DNA of 64,000 nucleotides from Streptomyces sp. Tu6071 (GTDB lineage Bacteria; Actinomycetota; Actinomycetes; Streptomycetales; Streptomycetaceae): NCBI RefSeq assembly GCF_000213055.1, contig NZ_CM001165.1:4176945-4240944 (forward strand), in the 5' to 3' direction. Shown one piece after another: positions 53,445 through 63,700 of this stretch (its first letter is position 1; each line of letters starts with the position of its first letter). The position numbers and the translations under genes are program-made. Below the pieces are notes generated by a model. The model saw nothing but the letters and a program-made list of their open reading frames with translations. It had not been told where the DNA came from and searched no databases.

Positions 53445-56400
53445 ATGGTGACGGGCAGCACGGACGCGGCGCAGCGGCAGGCCACTTTCTTCATCAGTTA
53501 CTCCCCGGCCGACGAGGCGTGGGCCTCGTGGATCGCCTGGACGCTGGAGGAGGCCGGGTTCCGCACGGTGATCCAGGCGTGGGACTTCGTCGCGGGCAGC
53601 AACTTCATCGACTACATGGACCGCGGCGTGAGCGAGTCCGTCGCGGTCATCGCCGTCCTCTCGCGGAACTACCAGGGCTCGCGGTACGGGCGGATGGAGT
53701 GGCAGGCGGCGCTGCGCTCCGAGCCGGACCAGCCGGACCGCAGGCTGCTCACCGTGCGCGTGGACGAGGCGCCCGTCGAGGGGCTGCTCGCGACGATCAC
53801 GTACGTCGATCTCGTCGGCGTCCCGGACGCGCGGACCGCGCGCGGGCTGCTCCTCACCCGCGTCGGACAGGCGCTGGACGGGCACGCGCGCCCCGGCAGC
53901 AGCCCCGCGTACCCGGGCTCGGGCGGCGCCGTGACCGCCCCGGTCCCCGCGCAGTCCTGGCGGCAGCCGCTCACCGGGGGCGGCGAGCGGGGCGGGCGGC
54001 GGCGGCCCGGGACCGCCCCGCACTACCCCCCGGCCGTGCCGGGCGGCGCGCGCCAGGAGGCCGTGAACATCCTGCACCTCGCGGGCCCCGAGTTCGGGCG
54101 CGGGCGCGAGCCGGAGGAACTGCTCAGGGACATCCAGAGCGACCTCATCGAGCTGCGCGACACGGGCGCTCCCGCGCCTGAACTCGTACTGGTGTCAGGT
54201 GATGTGACGGCTTCGGGCTCGCCGCGCAACTGCGCGCAGGCGCTCGACTTCCTCACCGGGCTGCGTGCCCAACTGGGCCTCGCCCCGGGCCGCGTGCTCG
54301 TCGTCCCGGGCAACCAGGACGTGAGCGAGGCCGCTTGTCAGGCGTACTTCCACACGTGCGAGGCCGACGAGATCCGCCCGCAGGCGCCCTACTGGCCCAA
54401 GTGGCGCCACTTCAGCAGGCTGTTCGGCGAGCTGTACCAGGGGCTCGACGCCGTCTTCGGCGCCGACCAGCCCTGGACGCTCTTCCCCGTCCCCGAACTG
54501 CGCACCGTCGTCGCCGGGTTCAACTCCTCGATCGCGCGCACGCACCGCCTGGAGGACCGGTACGGGCTGGTGGGCCGGGCGCAGGCCGCGTGGTTCGCGG
54601 AGGCGCTGCGGCGCTACGAGGACGAGGGCTGGCTCCGGGTCGGGCTCGTCCGGCACCCGCTCCTGGCCCCCGCCCGGACCGGCGGGAACGGGGGCGAGGG
54701 CCCCGGCCCGCTCCGGGACACCGAGGTCTTCCAGCGCCTCCTCGCGCCCCGGCTCCACGTGCTCCTGCACGGCCCCGGCGGGGACGGCCGGGGCCAGGGC
54801 GCCGTGCCCACGCACGGCGAACTCCCCTCCGCCACCGGCACCTTGCCGCTCTTCGGTGCCGCCGGACCGGCGCGATTCAGCCTCCTGCGCATCGGCGCGC
54901 AAGGGGTCGAGCGCTGGTCACCGCGGACGGAGGGGGCCACGGAGGGCGCCGCCGTCTTCCCCGTCGACTGGCGCGCGGCGCCCCGCTTCCCCGGCGGCGC
55001 GGAGGACGAGGAGGGCCCCGCGCGGGACGCCGCGCACTCCGACAACCGCGCCGTCAACGACCCCGGCGCCCAGCTCGCCGAGCGCGTCAAGGACGTGCTG
55101 CGCGCGCGGCGCCCCGGGGTGCGCCTGCGTGACGTACGCCCCGCCCTGCCCGAGGACCTGACGCAGGTCGTCGCCGCGTGGGACGAGGACGGCGTCGTAC
55201 GGCTCCTGCGCGTCGCCGTCCAGCCCGGCACCCTCACCGACGCCGACCTCGACCGCTTCCTCGCCCAGGCGCACGCCGACGACGCGGGCACCGAGGCCGA
55301 GCTGGTGTACGCGGGCGAGCGCCCCGAGCCGGGGCTGCGCGAGCGGGCCGCGCGCGGCGGGGTGCGGGTGCGCAGCTTCCTGGAGCTGCAAGGGCTCATC
55401 GACCTGCGCGAGTACGTCGCCGCGCAGACCGCCGAACTCGCGGGCGACGGTGCCTACGCACCCGAGTTGTACCTGCCGCAGCGCTACCGCGACGAGATCC
55501 ACCCCGGCGACGAGGAGGGCGAGGACCTCGTCGAGGAGATGCTCCGCCTCCTGGAGACCGACCAGGGCCGCGTGCTCCTCCTCCTCGGCAACTTCGGCCA
55601 CGGCAAGACCTTCGCGCTGCGGGAACTGGCCCGCCGCATCCCCGAACGCCTGCCGCACCTCGCCCCGTTGCTCATCCCGCTCCGCTCCCTGGACCGCTCG
55701 CACAGCCTCGACGGGCTCGTCGCCGCCCACCTCGCCAACCACGGCGTCGACGTCATCGACCTGCGGGCCCTGCGCTACATGCTCCGCCAGGGCCGTGTCG
55801 TCCTCCTCTTCGACGGCTTCGACGAACTGGTCAACCGCGTCAGCTACGAGCGCGCCGCCGACCACCTGCACACCCTCCTCAACGCCGCCGTGGACCGCGC
55901 CAAGATCGTCATCAGCGGCCGTACCCAGCACTTCCGCTCCCGCGAGCAGGTCCTCACCCCGCTCGGCGAGCAGGTCGGACTCCTCCCGCAGCGCCGGCTC
56001 CTCTCCGTCGAGGGCTTCACCCCCCACCAGATCCGCCGCTACCTCACCAACTACTACGGCGACGAGCCGACCGCCGCCCGCCGCTACGAACTCCTCCTCG
56101 GTATCCCGCAGTTGCTCGACCTGTGCGGCAACCCCCGGCTGCTCAGCTTCGTCGCCGCGCTCGACGAGGACCAGGTACGGGCCGTGGCGCGCTCCGAGGG
56201 CACGCTCAGCGCGGCCCGGCTCTACGAGGACGTCTTCAGCACATGGCTGCGCTTCGAGGAGCGGCGCGGGCAGGGCGGCCCCGGCGCGGCGCCCGGACTG
56301 GAGCTGGACCAGCTCTGGCGGGCCGTGACGGCGATGGCGCTCAGGCTCTGGGAGAGCGGGCGCGGGAGCCTGCGGCTCGACGAGCTGACCGAGATCGTCG

Positions 56401-59309
56401 CCGAGACCTTCGGGCGCGGCAGCGACGGGATGCTCTTCGCGCAGGAGGCGCAGGCGGTGGGCGCGGGCACGCTCCTCATCCGCGTCGACGACGGCATCTT
56501 CCACTTCATCCACGAATCGGTCATCGAGTGGCTCGTGGCGAGGGAGGCCGCGCGGCGCCTCGGCGAGGACGACGACGCGCTCCTCGCCCGACGCGAACTC
56601 TCCCCGCTCGCGGTCGAGTTCTTCTGCGACCTGGCCGACGGGGAACGCGTCACCGCGTGGGCGCGGCAGACGCTGGAGAGCCCGGGGCAGGGAGCGGGCG
56701 AGGCGGGGGCCGGTACCGGCGGGGCGGGCGCGGGGAGCCGCGCCGCGCAGGGCGCCACCGACGCCGCCCGTACCAACGCCTACCGCATCACCCGCCGCCT
56801 CCGCGTGCCCGCCGACGTCGACCTGCGGGGCGTGCACTTCCCCGGCGAGGACCTCTCCGGGCGCGACCTGTCCGGCCTCGACCTCACCGGCGCCAACCTC
56901 ACGGACGCCCAGCTCACCGGCGCCAACCTCTCCCACGCCGTCCTGCACGGCGCGCGCCTCGGCGGCGCCCGGCTCGACGGCACCGACCTGCGCGAGGCCG
57001 ACCTCCGCCACGCCGACCTGCGCCGCGCCCGCCTCATCGGCGCCGATCTGCGCGGCGCGCGGCTCGCCGGGAGCCGCTGGCGCAGGGCCGTCCTCATCCG
57101 TACCGAGATCGACGAACAAGCAGCCCGTTCAGCGGAGTTGGCCACCGCGACGATCGCTCCGGGGATGCCCCTGGAGACGGTCCTGCGCCCGGCCGCCGTG
57201 AGCGTCCCGTACGGCTTCAGCAGGCAGCAGGGGCGGCTCCCCGAGCCCGTCGCGTACAGCCCGGACGGGGAACTCCTCGCGGCGGGCAGCCAGGACGGCT
57301 CCGTCCTGATCTGCGCGCCCGAGAACGGCGAGGCGCTGCGCGTCCTGCACGGCCACACCGACCGCGTCTACGCGATCAAGTTCCGGGACTCGGTCCTCGC
57401 GACGGGCAGCGCGGACGGCACCGTACGCCTGTGGGACCCCGTCTCCGGCCGCTGCCGCGCCACGCTCTCCGTGCACCCCGACGGCGTGTGGCCCATCACG
57501 CTCAACGCGACCGGCACGGTCCTCGCCACGGGCGACGGCGACGGGGTCGTACGCCTGTGGGACACCGCGAGCGGCGAGCAGACGCACGCCTTCCCCGGGC
57601 ACACCGTCCTCGTCTACACGACCGTCTTCAGCCCCGACGGGCGCACGCTCGCGACGGGCGACAGGAGCGGCACCGTACGCCTGTGGGACACGGCGACGGG
57701 AGCGCTCGTCGCGAGCCTCGGGCCGCACCAAGGTCCGGTTTTCCGCGTCCGGTTCAGCCCCGACGGCACCCTGTTCGCGACCGCGGACGAGGGCATCGAC
57801 GACCACGGCACCGTACGGATCTGGCGCGCCTCCGACCAGCGGCTCCTGCACGAGATGCACGGCCACACGGGACGCGTCTACACCCTCGACTTCCACCCGG
57901 ACGGCGACCTCCTCGCGAGCGGTGACACCGACGGCGGCGTACGCCTGTGGGACCCGCGCACGGGGCTGCCGGGCCCGGCGCTCGACAAGGGCGCGGGCGG
58001 CGTCTACCAGGTCGTCTTCGCCGACGACGGACGCCACCTCGCCGCGTGCCACTCCAACGGCGCGGTCCGGCTCTGGCAGCTCTCGGCGGGCCACGAGGGC
58101 TACGAGGCCGCCCCCGAGCGCTTCCAGCCCACCCCGCACCAGGGCTCCGCCTGGGCCTGCCGCTTCCGCCCCGACGACACCCAGCTCGTGACGGCGGGGG
58201 ACGACGGCGTCGTGCAGATCTGGGACGCGGCGACGGGCCAGGGCAAGCCGATCCTGCGCGGGCACGGGCGGCGCGTCAACGCGGTCGCCTTCGACGCGAC
58301 GGGCACGCGGCTCGCGAGCGCGGGCAGCGACGGGACCGTACGCCTGTGGGACGTGGCCACCGGGCGGCGGCTGCACGAACTCGTCGGCCGCGGGGACCGG
58401 TTGATCTCGGCGGCGTTCAGCCCCGTCGGCACCGTCCTCGCCACGGCGGGCAGCACGGGGCACGTCTACCTGTGGGACGCGGACGGCGGCGCGTTCCTGC
58501 GCGAGCTGGACGTCGAGACCGACCGCACCTGGGCGGAGGCGTTCAGCGCGGACGGCGAGGAGATCGCCACCGCCAACGACGACGACTCGGTGCGCCTGTG
58601 GCGCCGCGCGACCGGCTCCCACGGCCTCCAGCTCGACGGCCACCAGGGCCGGGTGCGGTCCGTCGCCTTCGCGAAGGACGGCGCGACGATCGCGACGGGC
58701 TGCGACGACGGGCGCGTACGGCTGTGGCACACCAGGGGCGGCGCCCTCGCCGCGACCCTGAGCGCCCACACCGACCGCGTCTACGCGGTGGCCTTCGGCC
58801 CGGACCTCTCCTGGCTCGCGAGCGCCTCGTGGGACGGCACGGCTGTCATCTGGCGCGACGGCGCCGCGCGGCACGTACTGCGCGAGCACACGGGCAAACT
58901 GTGGACGGCCGCCGCGCACCCCACGCTCCCCCTCCTCGCGACAGCGGGCGACGACCGCGTCATCCGCCTGTGGGACCCGGCGACGGGCGCGCGCGTGGGC
59001 GCCCTCACCGGCCACAGCGGACGCGTCTACTCCCTCTCGTTCAGCCCCGACGGCGGACACCTGGCGAGCGCGGGCGACGACGGAACGGTGCGGCTGTGGC
59101 GGGTGACTGGGGACGCCGTCACGCCGAAGGCGACGCTCGTCGGCGTCCAGGGCGGCTGGGCGGCCTTCACACCGGACGGCGGCTACAAGGCGGAGGGCGA
59201 GGTGGGCGGCGAGTTCTGGCACGTCGTCGGCATGACGAGGTTCGCCCCGGGCGAGCTGGACCGGCACTTGCCGGGGGCGCGGAGGCTGGCGCGGGGGGAG
59301 GAGCTGTGA
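53445..59309 (+). CDS. TIR / pseudo-metallophosphoesterase / NACHT / pentapeptide / WD40 STAND protein
   Basis: 1954 residues. (1) TIR domain, 13-145, with FFISYSPADE and the putative NADase glutamate E85 in 'RYGRMEWQAAL'. (2) Calcineurin-like phosphoesterase fold, about 207-500, with 'SGDVTASG' (D253) intact but other metal ligands replaced: G214/E216 for Asp/His, Q291 for the His of GNHD, and no GHxH motif. (3) A linker domain, 545-680. (4) NACHT ATPase, about 700-1100: Walker A GNFGHGKT (715-722), Walker B FDGFDEL (789-795), sensor VISGR. (5) Pentapeptide repeats, 1125-1220. (6) About 15 WD40 repeats, 1255-1930. This is a STAND receptor layout, as in antiviral Avs/bNACHT proteins. TAGGAT (53433-53438) ends 6 nt before the ATG. 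Single gene, no obvious partner. Confidence 0.9.
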   Translation: MVTGSTDAAQRQATFFISYSPADEAWASWIAWTLEEAGFRTVIQAWDFVAGSNFIDYMDRGVSESVAVIAVLSRNYQGSRYGRMEWQAALRSEPDQPDRRLLTVRVDEAPVEGLLATITYVDLVGVPDARTARGLLLTRVGQALDGHARPGSSPAYPGSGGAVTAPVPAQSWRQPLTGGGERGGRRRPGTAPHYPPAVPGGARQEAVNILHLAGPEFGRGREPEELLRDIQSDLIELRDTGAPAPELVLVSGDVTASGSPRNCAQALDFLTGLRAQLGLAPGRVLVVPGNQDVSEAACQAYFHTCEADEIRPQAPYWPKWRHFSRLFGELYQGLDAVFGADQPWTLFPVPELRTVVAGFNSSIARTHRLEDRYGLVGRAQAAWFAEALRRYEDEGWLRVGLVRHPLLAPARTGGNGGEGPGPLRDTEVFQRLLAPRLHVLLHGPGGDGRGQGAVPTHGELPSATGTLPLFGAAGPARFSLLRIGAQGVERWSPRTEGATEGAAVFPVDWRAAPRFPGGAEDEEGPARDAAHSDNRAVNDPGAQLAERVKDVLRARRPGVRLRDVRPALPEDLTQVVAAWDEDGVVRLLRVAVQPGTLTDADLDRFLAQAHADDAGTEAELVYAGERPEPGLRERAARGGVRVRSFLELQGLIDLREYVAAQTAELAGDGAYAPELYLPQRYRDEIHPGDEEGEDLVEEMLRLLETDQGRVLLLLGNFGHGKTFALRELARRIPERLPHLAPLLIPLRSLDRSHSLDGLVAAHLANHGVDVIDLRALRYMLRQGRVVLLFDGFDELVNRVSYERAADHLHTLLNAAVDRAKIVISGRTQHFRSREQVLTPLGEQVGLLPQRRLLSVEGFTPHQIRRYLTNYYGDEPTAARRYELLLGIPQLLDLCGNPRLLSFVAALDEDQVRAVARSEGTLSAARLYEDVFSTWLRFEERRGQGGPGAAPGLELDQLWRAVTAMALRLWESGRGSLRLDELTEIVAETFGRGSDGMLFAQEAQAVGAGTLLIRVDDGIFHFIHESVIEWLVAREAARRLGEDDDALLARRELSPLAVEFFCDLADGERVTAWARQTLESPGQGAGEAGAGTGGAGAGSRAAQGATDAARTNAYRITRRLRVPADVDLRGVHFPGEDLSGRDLSGLDLTGANLTDAQLTGANLSHAVLHGARLGGARLDGTDLREADLRHADLRRARLIGADLRGARLAGSRWRRAVLIRTEIDEQAARSAELATATIAPGMPLETVLRPAAVSVPYGFSRQQGRLPEPVAYSPDGELLAAGSQDGSVLICAPENGEALRVLHGHTDRVYAIKFRDSVLATGSADGTVRLWDPVSGRCRATLSVHPDGVWPITLNATGTVLATGDGDGVVRLWDTASGEQTHAFPGHTVLVYTTVFSPDGRTLATGDRSGTVRLWDTATGALVASLGPHQGPVFRVRFSPDGTLFATADEGIDDHGTVRIWRASDQRLLHEMHGHTGRVYTLDFHPDGDLLASGDTDGGVRLWDPRTGLPGPALDKGAGGVYQVVFADDGRHLAACHSNGAVRLWQLSAGHEGYEAAPERFQPTPHQGSAWACRFRPDDTQLVTAGDDGVVQIWDAATGQGKPILRGHGRRVNAVAFDATGTRLASAGSDGTVRLWDVATGRRLHELVGRGDRLISAAFSPVGTVLATAGSTGHVYLWDADGGAFLRELDVETDRTWAEAFSADGEEIATANDDDSVRLWRRATGSHGLQLDGHQGRVRSVAFAKDGATIATGCDDGRVRLWHTRGGALAATLSAHTDRVYAVAFGPDLSWLASASWDGTAVIWRDGAARHVLREHTGKLWTAAAHPTLPLLATAGDDRVIRLWDPATGARVGALTGHSGRVYSLSFSPDGGHLASAGDDGTVRLWRVTGDAVTPKATLVGVQGGWAAFTPDGGYKAEGEVGGEFWHVVGMTRFAPGELDRHLPGARRLARGEEL

Positions 59310-59395
59310 GGGGCGGTGTGACGGGGGTGTCGGAGGAACTGTGAGGGGGGCGGTGTGACGGGGGCGTCGGAGGAGCTGCGAGGGGCCGCCGGGCG
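59298..59395. repeat. ~36-bp repeat of the end of the STAND gene
   Basis: Units start at 59298, 59333 and 59370 with GAGGAGCTGTGA or close variants, the natural last codons (E-E-L-stop) of the STAND gene; the two later copies lie after its stop codon, before the P450 gene. Confidence 0.75.
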
Positions 59396-59457
59396 CTCCG
59401 AGCGGCGGGCCCGGTCCTCCCGCCCGGTGCCGGGCCCGGCGGTGGGAGGCTGGGGAC

Positions 59458-60384
59458 ATGAGCGAGCCCGCGCGCGACGACACGTCCCCGTCCCGTGCGG
59501 CGGCGCGTTCCGCGTGCCCCGTACGGCCCGTCCCCAACGGGCCCGGACGACGGGACGGTTATCTGGTCACCGGCTACGCCGAGGCCCGGCAGGCCCTCGG
59601 CGACGTCCGGCTCTCGAAGGACACGGCCGCCTTCTTCGCGGGCAGGGAATCGACGCGTGACCCGCGCCCCGCCTTGGCACACCACATGCTGGCCAGCGGC
59701 CCCCCCGGGCACACCCGGGTGCGGAAATTCGTGACCGGGACCTTCACCACGGGGGCCGTCGCCGCGCTCCGCCCCGCGATCGCCCGGATCACGGACACGC
59801 TGCTCGACCAGTGGCCCCCGGGCGAGCCCTTCGACTTCGTCGCCGGGCCCGCGGCCCCTCTCCCCGTCGCCCTCGCCGCGCTGCTCCTCGTCGCAGGCCA
59901 CGAGACGACCACCAACCACCTCGGCAACGCCCTCCTGGCTCTCCTCCTGTACGCCGCCGAGCGCGACCGCCTCCGCGCGCACCCCGACGCCGTCCCGGCC
60001 GCGCTCGACGAACTGCTCCGCTACGACTCCCCGGTCAGCACGGCCACCTTCCGCTTCACGACCGAGCCCGTCACGCTCGGCGGCACGGAGATCCCCGCAG
60101 GCCACCCCGTCCACATCGCGCTCGGCGCCGCCAACCGTGACCCCGCCCGCTTCGCGGCCCCGGACACCCTCGACGCCGCGGGACACCTCGCCTTCGGCCA
60201 CGGCATCCACCGCTGCCTCGGCGCCCTGGCAAAGGCGGAGGCCGAGATCGCCCTGGGGGCGGTACCGCGCCGCTTCCCCGATATCCGCCTCGCCGTCCCG
60301 CCCGAACACGTCCGCTGGCGCCGGACCCGCCCGGTCCGCGGCCCGGAGTCGCTTCCGGTCCGCCACGGGCAACCGACCCCGTAG
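59458..60384 (+). CDS. Cytochrome P450 with a large internal deletion
   Basis: 308 residues instead of the usual ~400. N-terminal and C-terminal parts are normal: 'SGPPGHTRVRKFV' (helix C), I-helix 'LLLVAGHETTTNHL' (142-155), ExxR (E185-R188) and the haem loop 'FGHGIHRCLG' with C253. Between 'FVAGPAAPLP' (128-136) and the I-helix about 100 residues (helices E to H, which cover the substrate pocket) are missing without a frameshift. The product is probably non-functional or has a changed fold. GGGAGG precedes ATG 59458. Confidence 0.82.
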   Translation: MSEPARDDTSPSRAAARSACPVRPVPNGPGRRDGYLVTGYAEARQALGDVRLSKDTAAFFAGRESTRDPRPALAHHMLASGPPGHTRVRKFVTGTFTTGAVAALRPAIARITDTLLDQWPPGEPFDFVAGPAAPLPVALAALLLVAGHETTTNHLGNALLALLLYAAERDRLRAHPDAVPAALDELLRYDSPVSTATFRFTTEPVTLGGTEIPAGHPVHIALGAANRDPARFAAPDTLDAAGHLAFGHGIHRCLGALAKAEAEIALGAVPRRFPDIRLAVPPEHVRWRRTRPVRGPESLPVRHGQPTP

Positions 60385-60798
60385 GAAGCGGGCCGACGCG
60401 AACAGCGAAAGCCCAGATCAGAGGCGGTCCGAGCAGCGGCTTCAGACCGTCGAGTTCGTGCGCGGCGCATGCACGGAACCTCAGCGCAGCTGTCGCGGGA
60501 CAGCTACGTCTCACGCCGATCGCCGAAGGTCCACAAGGGGTGTGGGGCGCCGCCGCACGCCTTGCGGCAGTGCGGCCCGCGGTCGGCTATTCCGTGGCCG
60601 GACACCTCGATTGCTCCGGCGAACACCGTGGTCCTTCGGATGTGGGGGGCGAATCCCGTCTCGACGGAGTCGGGCAAGCCCAGAGTGCACATCCGCAGTG
60701 GCCCTTGCGCCGGGCGTCCGTGTGCGACGCGGCCCGGCTGCTCTCGCTGGGCAAGGGACAGCCGGGCCTTCTGCCGCATCGGCATTGCTGTTGCGGGT
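60385..60798. other. 414-bp gap with a hairpin, no gene recognised
   Basis: Short open frames on both strands show no family resemblance or ribosome sites. A hairpin AGCTGTC-GCGG-GACAGCT lies at 60488-60505. Base composition is more even than the neighbours, so this may be decayed foreign DNA. Confidence 0.5.
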
Positions 60799-63700
60799 TC
60801 AGCTGATTGCGCGGAAGGGAGCGAAGTCAGCGGGCATGTCGACCTTGGTCGCCTTGCCGGTGGCTGGGTCCCGGTGTCCGATGAGCTTCGTGCCGGAGGC
60901 GCCCACCTGGGTGTACCAGAGGTCGAAGGCGCCGCTGTGGTCGGCGTCCCCGGGGGAGGTGAGGAGGGGGTTGGCGGTGGTGGTGAGGGTGGTGGTCATC
61001 TTCACCCCGTGCGCGAGGTCGGGCAGTCCGTCGTCGTCCGTGCCGGGATAGATGTACACGTCGCCGGTGCTCCGGTCGCGGGCGCCGAGGTCCACGTGTC
61101 CGTCGCCATCGGTGTCGCCGGGCGCGAAGAGATCCATGCTCGCCCAGGCGTTGTCACCGAGCAGGACGGGATCGTGCTCGGTGTCGAGGCGGTTGTCTTC
61201 AGTGGCGTAGTAGAGCCAGAGCTGCTCGCCCTGCTTGACGAGGAGATCAGGGTGCCCCGGGGTGTCAGGGGTTCCGTCGCCGTCGTAGTCGAGGGCACCG
61301 TCGACGTCACCGATGGCGAGGATCTGGTCGGCGTTCTGCCAGTGGTTGTTGCTGTCTTCGTAGACGGTGAGTTCCTGGCGGGCTCCGCCGTCCTCTTCGG
61401 TGCAGTCGGTGCAGGCGAAGCCGTAGCCGTTGTTCGGGTGGATCCACAGACGGTCGGCGTCGGCGGTGTCGTCGTGCCGGGCGGCGATGAGGTCCTCGTA
61501 GCCGTCGCCGGTCCAGTCACCACGGTGGGTGACGCGCACGCCCTTCCAGTTGGAGTGGGAGGCTTCGTTGGCGACGTCCGCCACCGTCCCGTCACCGGCT
61601 CCGTACATGCGGTGCAGGACCTCGTCCTTGTCGATGGCCCAGAGGTCGGGGTTGCCGTCGCCGTTGATGTCGCCGGGCTGGTCCGCCTGTTCGAGGCCGA
61701 GGACGAAGAAGATGTACGTGGCCGCGTCCGAGACATTGCCGGCCTTGTCGATGCTCTGGGCGTACAGCGTGTGCGTCCCTGCGGCTGTGGGGGTGAGCTT
61801 GGCGCTGACCGAGCCCCCTGCGGCCGAGGGTGTCAGGGCGTGCTTCGTGGTGTCGGAGTCGGTCCAGTACTGGTACTTGGCCACGTCCTTCACGCCTCCG
61901 CTGGCGATCGTGAAGGTCCCGGGGGCGCGGACGCGGCCGGTGGTGGTCGGTACGCCGTCCGAGCTGTCGGGGAAGTCCTTCGAGGTGACCGTGGGCGGTG
62001 TGCTGGGTCGGTTGGGGTCGAAGACGAAGCGGCAGCCCGCGGCCCCGAGGGTGGGTGTCCAGTCGGACTTGGCGGTGGCGTCGCTCGCCTGGGCCTTCCA
62101 GGAGAAGTTGCCGTTCGCGTCGTTCAGGTACTTGCTGAGCGTGGCCTTGGGGACCTTGACCTTCGCGATGGTCCCGGAGGTCACCGAGACGGTCTGGTCG
62201 AAGAAGACCTTGGCCTTGTCGTCGTGGTGGCCGGTGGCCCAGAGGTGGAAGCGGGCGGTGACGGTGCCGCCGTCCTTGTCGCTGACCTTGGCGGTCAGGG
62301 TGACGTCGGTGTTGCCGATGAGGCCGTAGGGCGCCGTGTCACCGCAGCCCTTGCTGTTCTTGGTCGACGGAATGGTGTCCAGCCCGGTGGGGGCGCTCGG
62401 CGGTGTGTTGTAGGTGGTGGACATGACGGCGGACTTGGCGTCGAACTTCTTCCAGCCGTAGACGTCGCTCTCGTTGTCCGCCGACAGCTCCAGGGTGATC
62501 GTGTTCCACTTGCTGGAGGCCGCGTCCTTGGCGCCCTTGGTGATGTCGAACGCGAGGTTGCCGCCCGGGCATCCGGAGCCCCAGCCCTTGGCGTCCGTGA
62601 CGTCGTCCATCTTCTCGCGGCGCGTGGGGCGCTTGTTCCAGGTCGTGGAGGCGCCGATGACGGCGGTGCGCCACAGGTTGACCTTGCGCTTGGTGCACGA
62701 CCAGGACCAGGTGTTCTTGATCCGGAACGTGGACTTGGTGACCTGCTTGTCCGTGTTCCACAGGTTCTTGGTGTTCATCCGGAAGTACGAGCGGGCCAGG
62801 CCGTTGGTCTCGTCCTCGTAGCCCGCGCGCGCCTCGTTGGTCGTCTTGCCCGAGCCGCCCCAGCCGGCGCCGTTGAAGAACGAGCTGTTGGGGTACTTCT
62901 TGTAGGCGATGGTCCAGGAGTAGCGGGAGCCGTCGACATAGGGGTCGATGTAGACCGGGTACTGGGTCTTCTCGCCGTTCAGCAGGTCCTGGTCCGGGTG
63001 AAGCCGCAAGTTGTCGCCGTCGATGCTCACGGGCATGGCCGCCTCGTTGGCGCCGTGCGGTGGTTCGAACTCGCTTGTGTCCGCGGCGGTGCCCGCCTCC
63101 TGGGCGGTGCGGGCAACGACGGGGTTCGAGGTGGTGGTGCTGTCCCACATGCGGGGCGTGGGCGCGGTGAAGACGAGCTGACCGGTGGGGTTGAGCGCGC
63201 TCATGTTGCCGTGCTCATCGGCCTGGAGTGACACGCCGTCGGACTCGAGGGCGTAGGTGAGGGTCTTCAGGGCGGGGTCGGAGGCCGCTTCGGGACTCTT
63301 GATGACGAGTAGCTGGGCGAAGCCGGTCGCTCCTGCCCGAAGCTTGAGGTCGACATCGGGAAGCACGTCGGGGTATGTGGCGGTGTCGTCGGCGATCGTC
63401 GGTGACGGCAGAGGCATGGGCCACGTGAAGGTCAGTGTGCGGCCGTCCCGCGTGATCGAGGCGAGCGTACGGTCGCCACCGCCCCCGAAGCGCATGCCGA
63501 CGCTCGTGGCCTGCGGCCGGAGCGCGCCGTCCGGCTCCCGGTGGAGCCGGGTGTCGATGTCGACGAACGCGCCATTCTGCCGCGTCCACTGGGCGACGGC
63601 GTACCGGTCCTCGGTGAACGTCCCGTCAGGGTTGGCGAACACCTGTGATGTCTCGGTCCTGCGCGCGAGCACCTCTACGGAGTCACCGTTGTCGGCCGCC

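Noticed and set aside
60385-60798. Transposase remnant in the gap before the large secreted gene
   Set aside because: Composition and a hairpin suggested it, but no transposase motif or terminal inverted repeats could be read in any frame.
60469-63231. A 920-codon open frame on the plus strand
   Set aside because: Antisense to the large secreted DNRLRE/FG-GAP gene, which has a signal peptide, repeats and ribosome site; the plus-strand reading has no such features.
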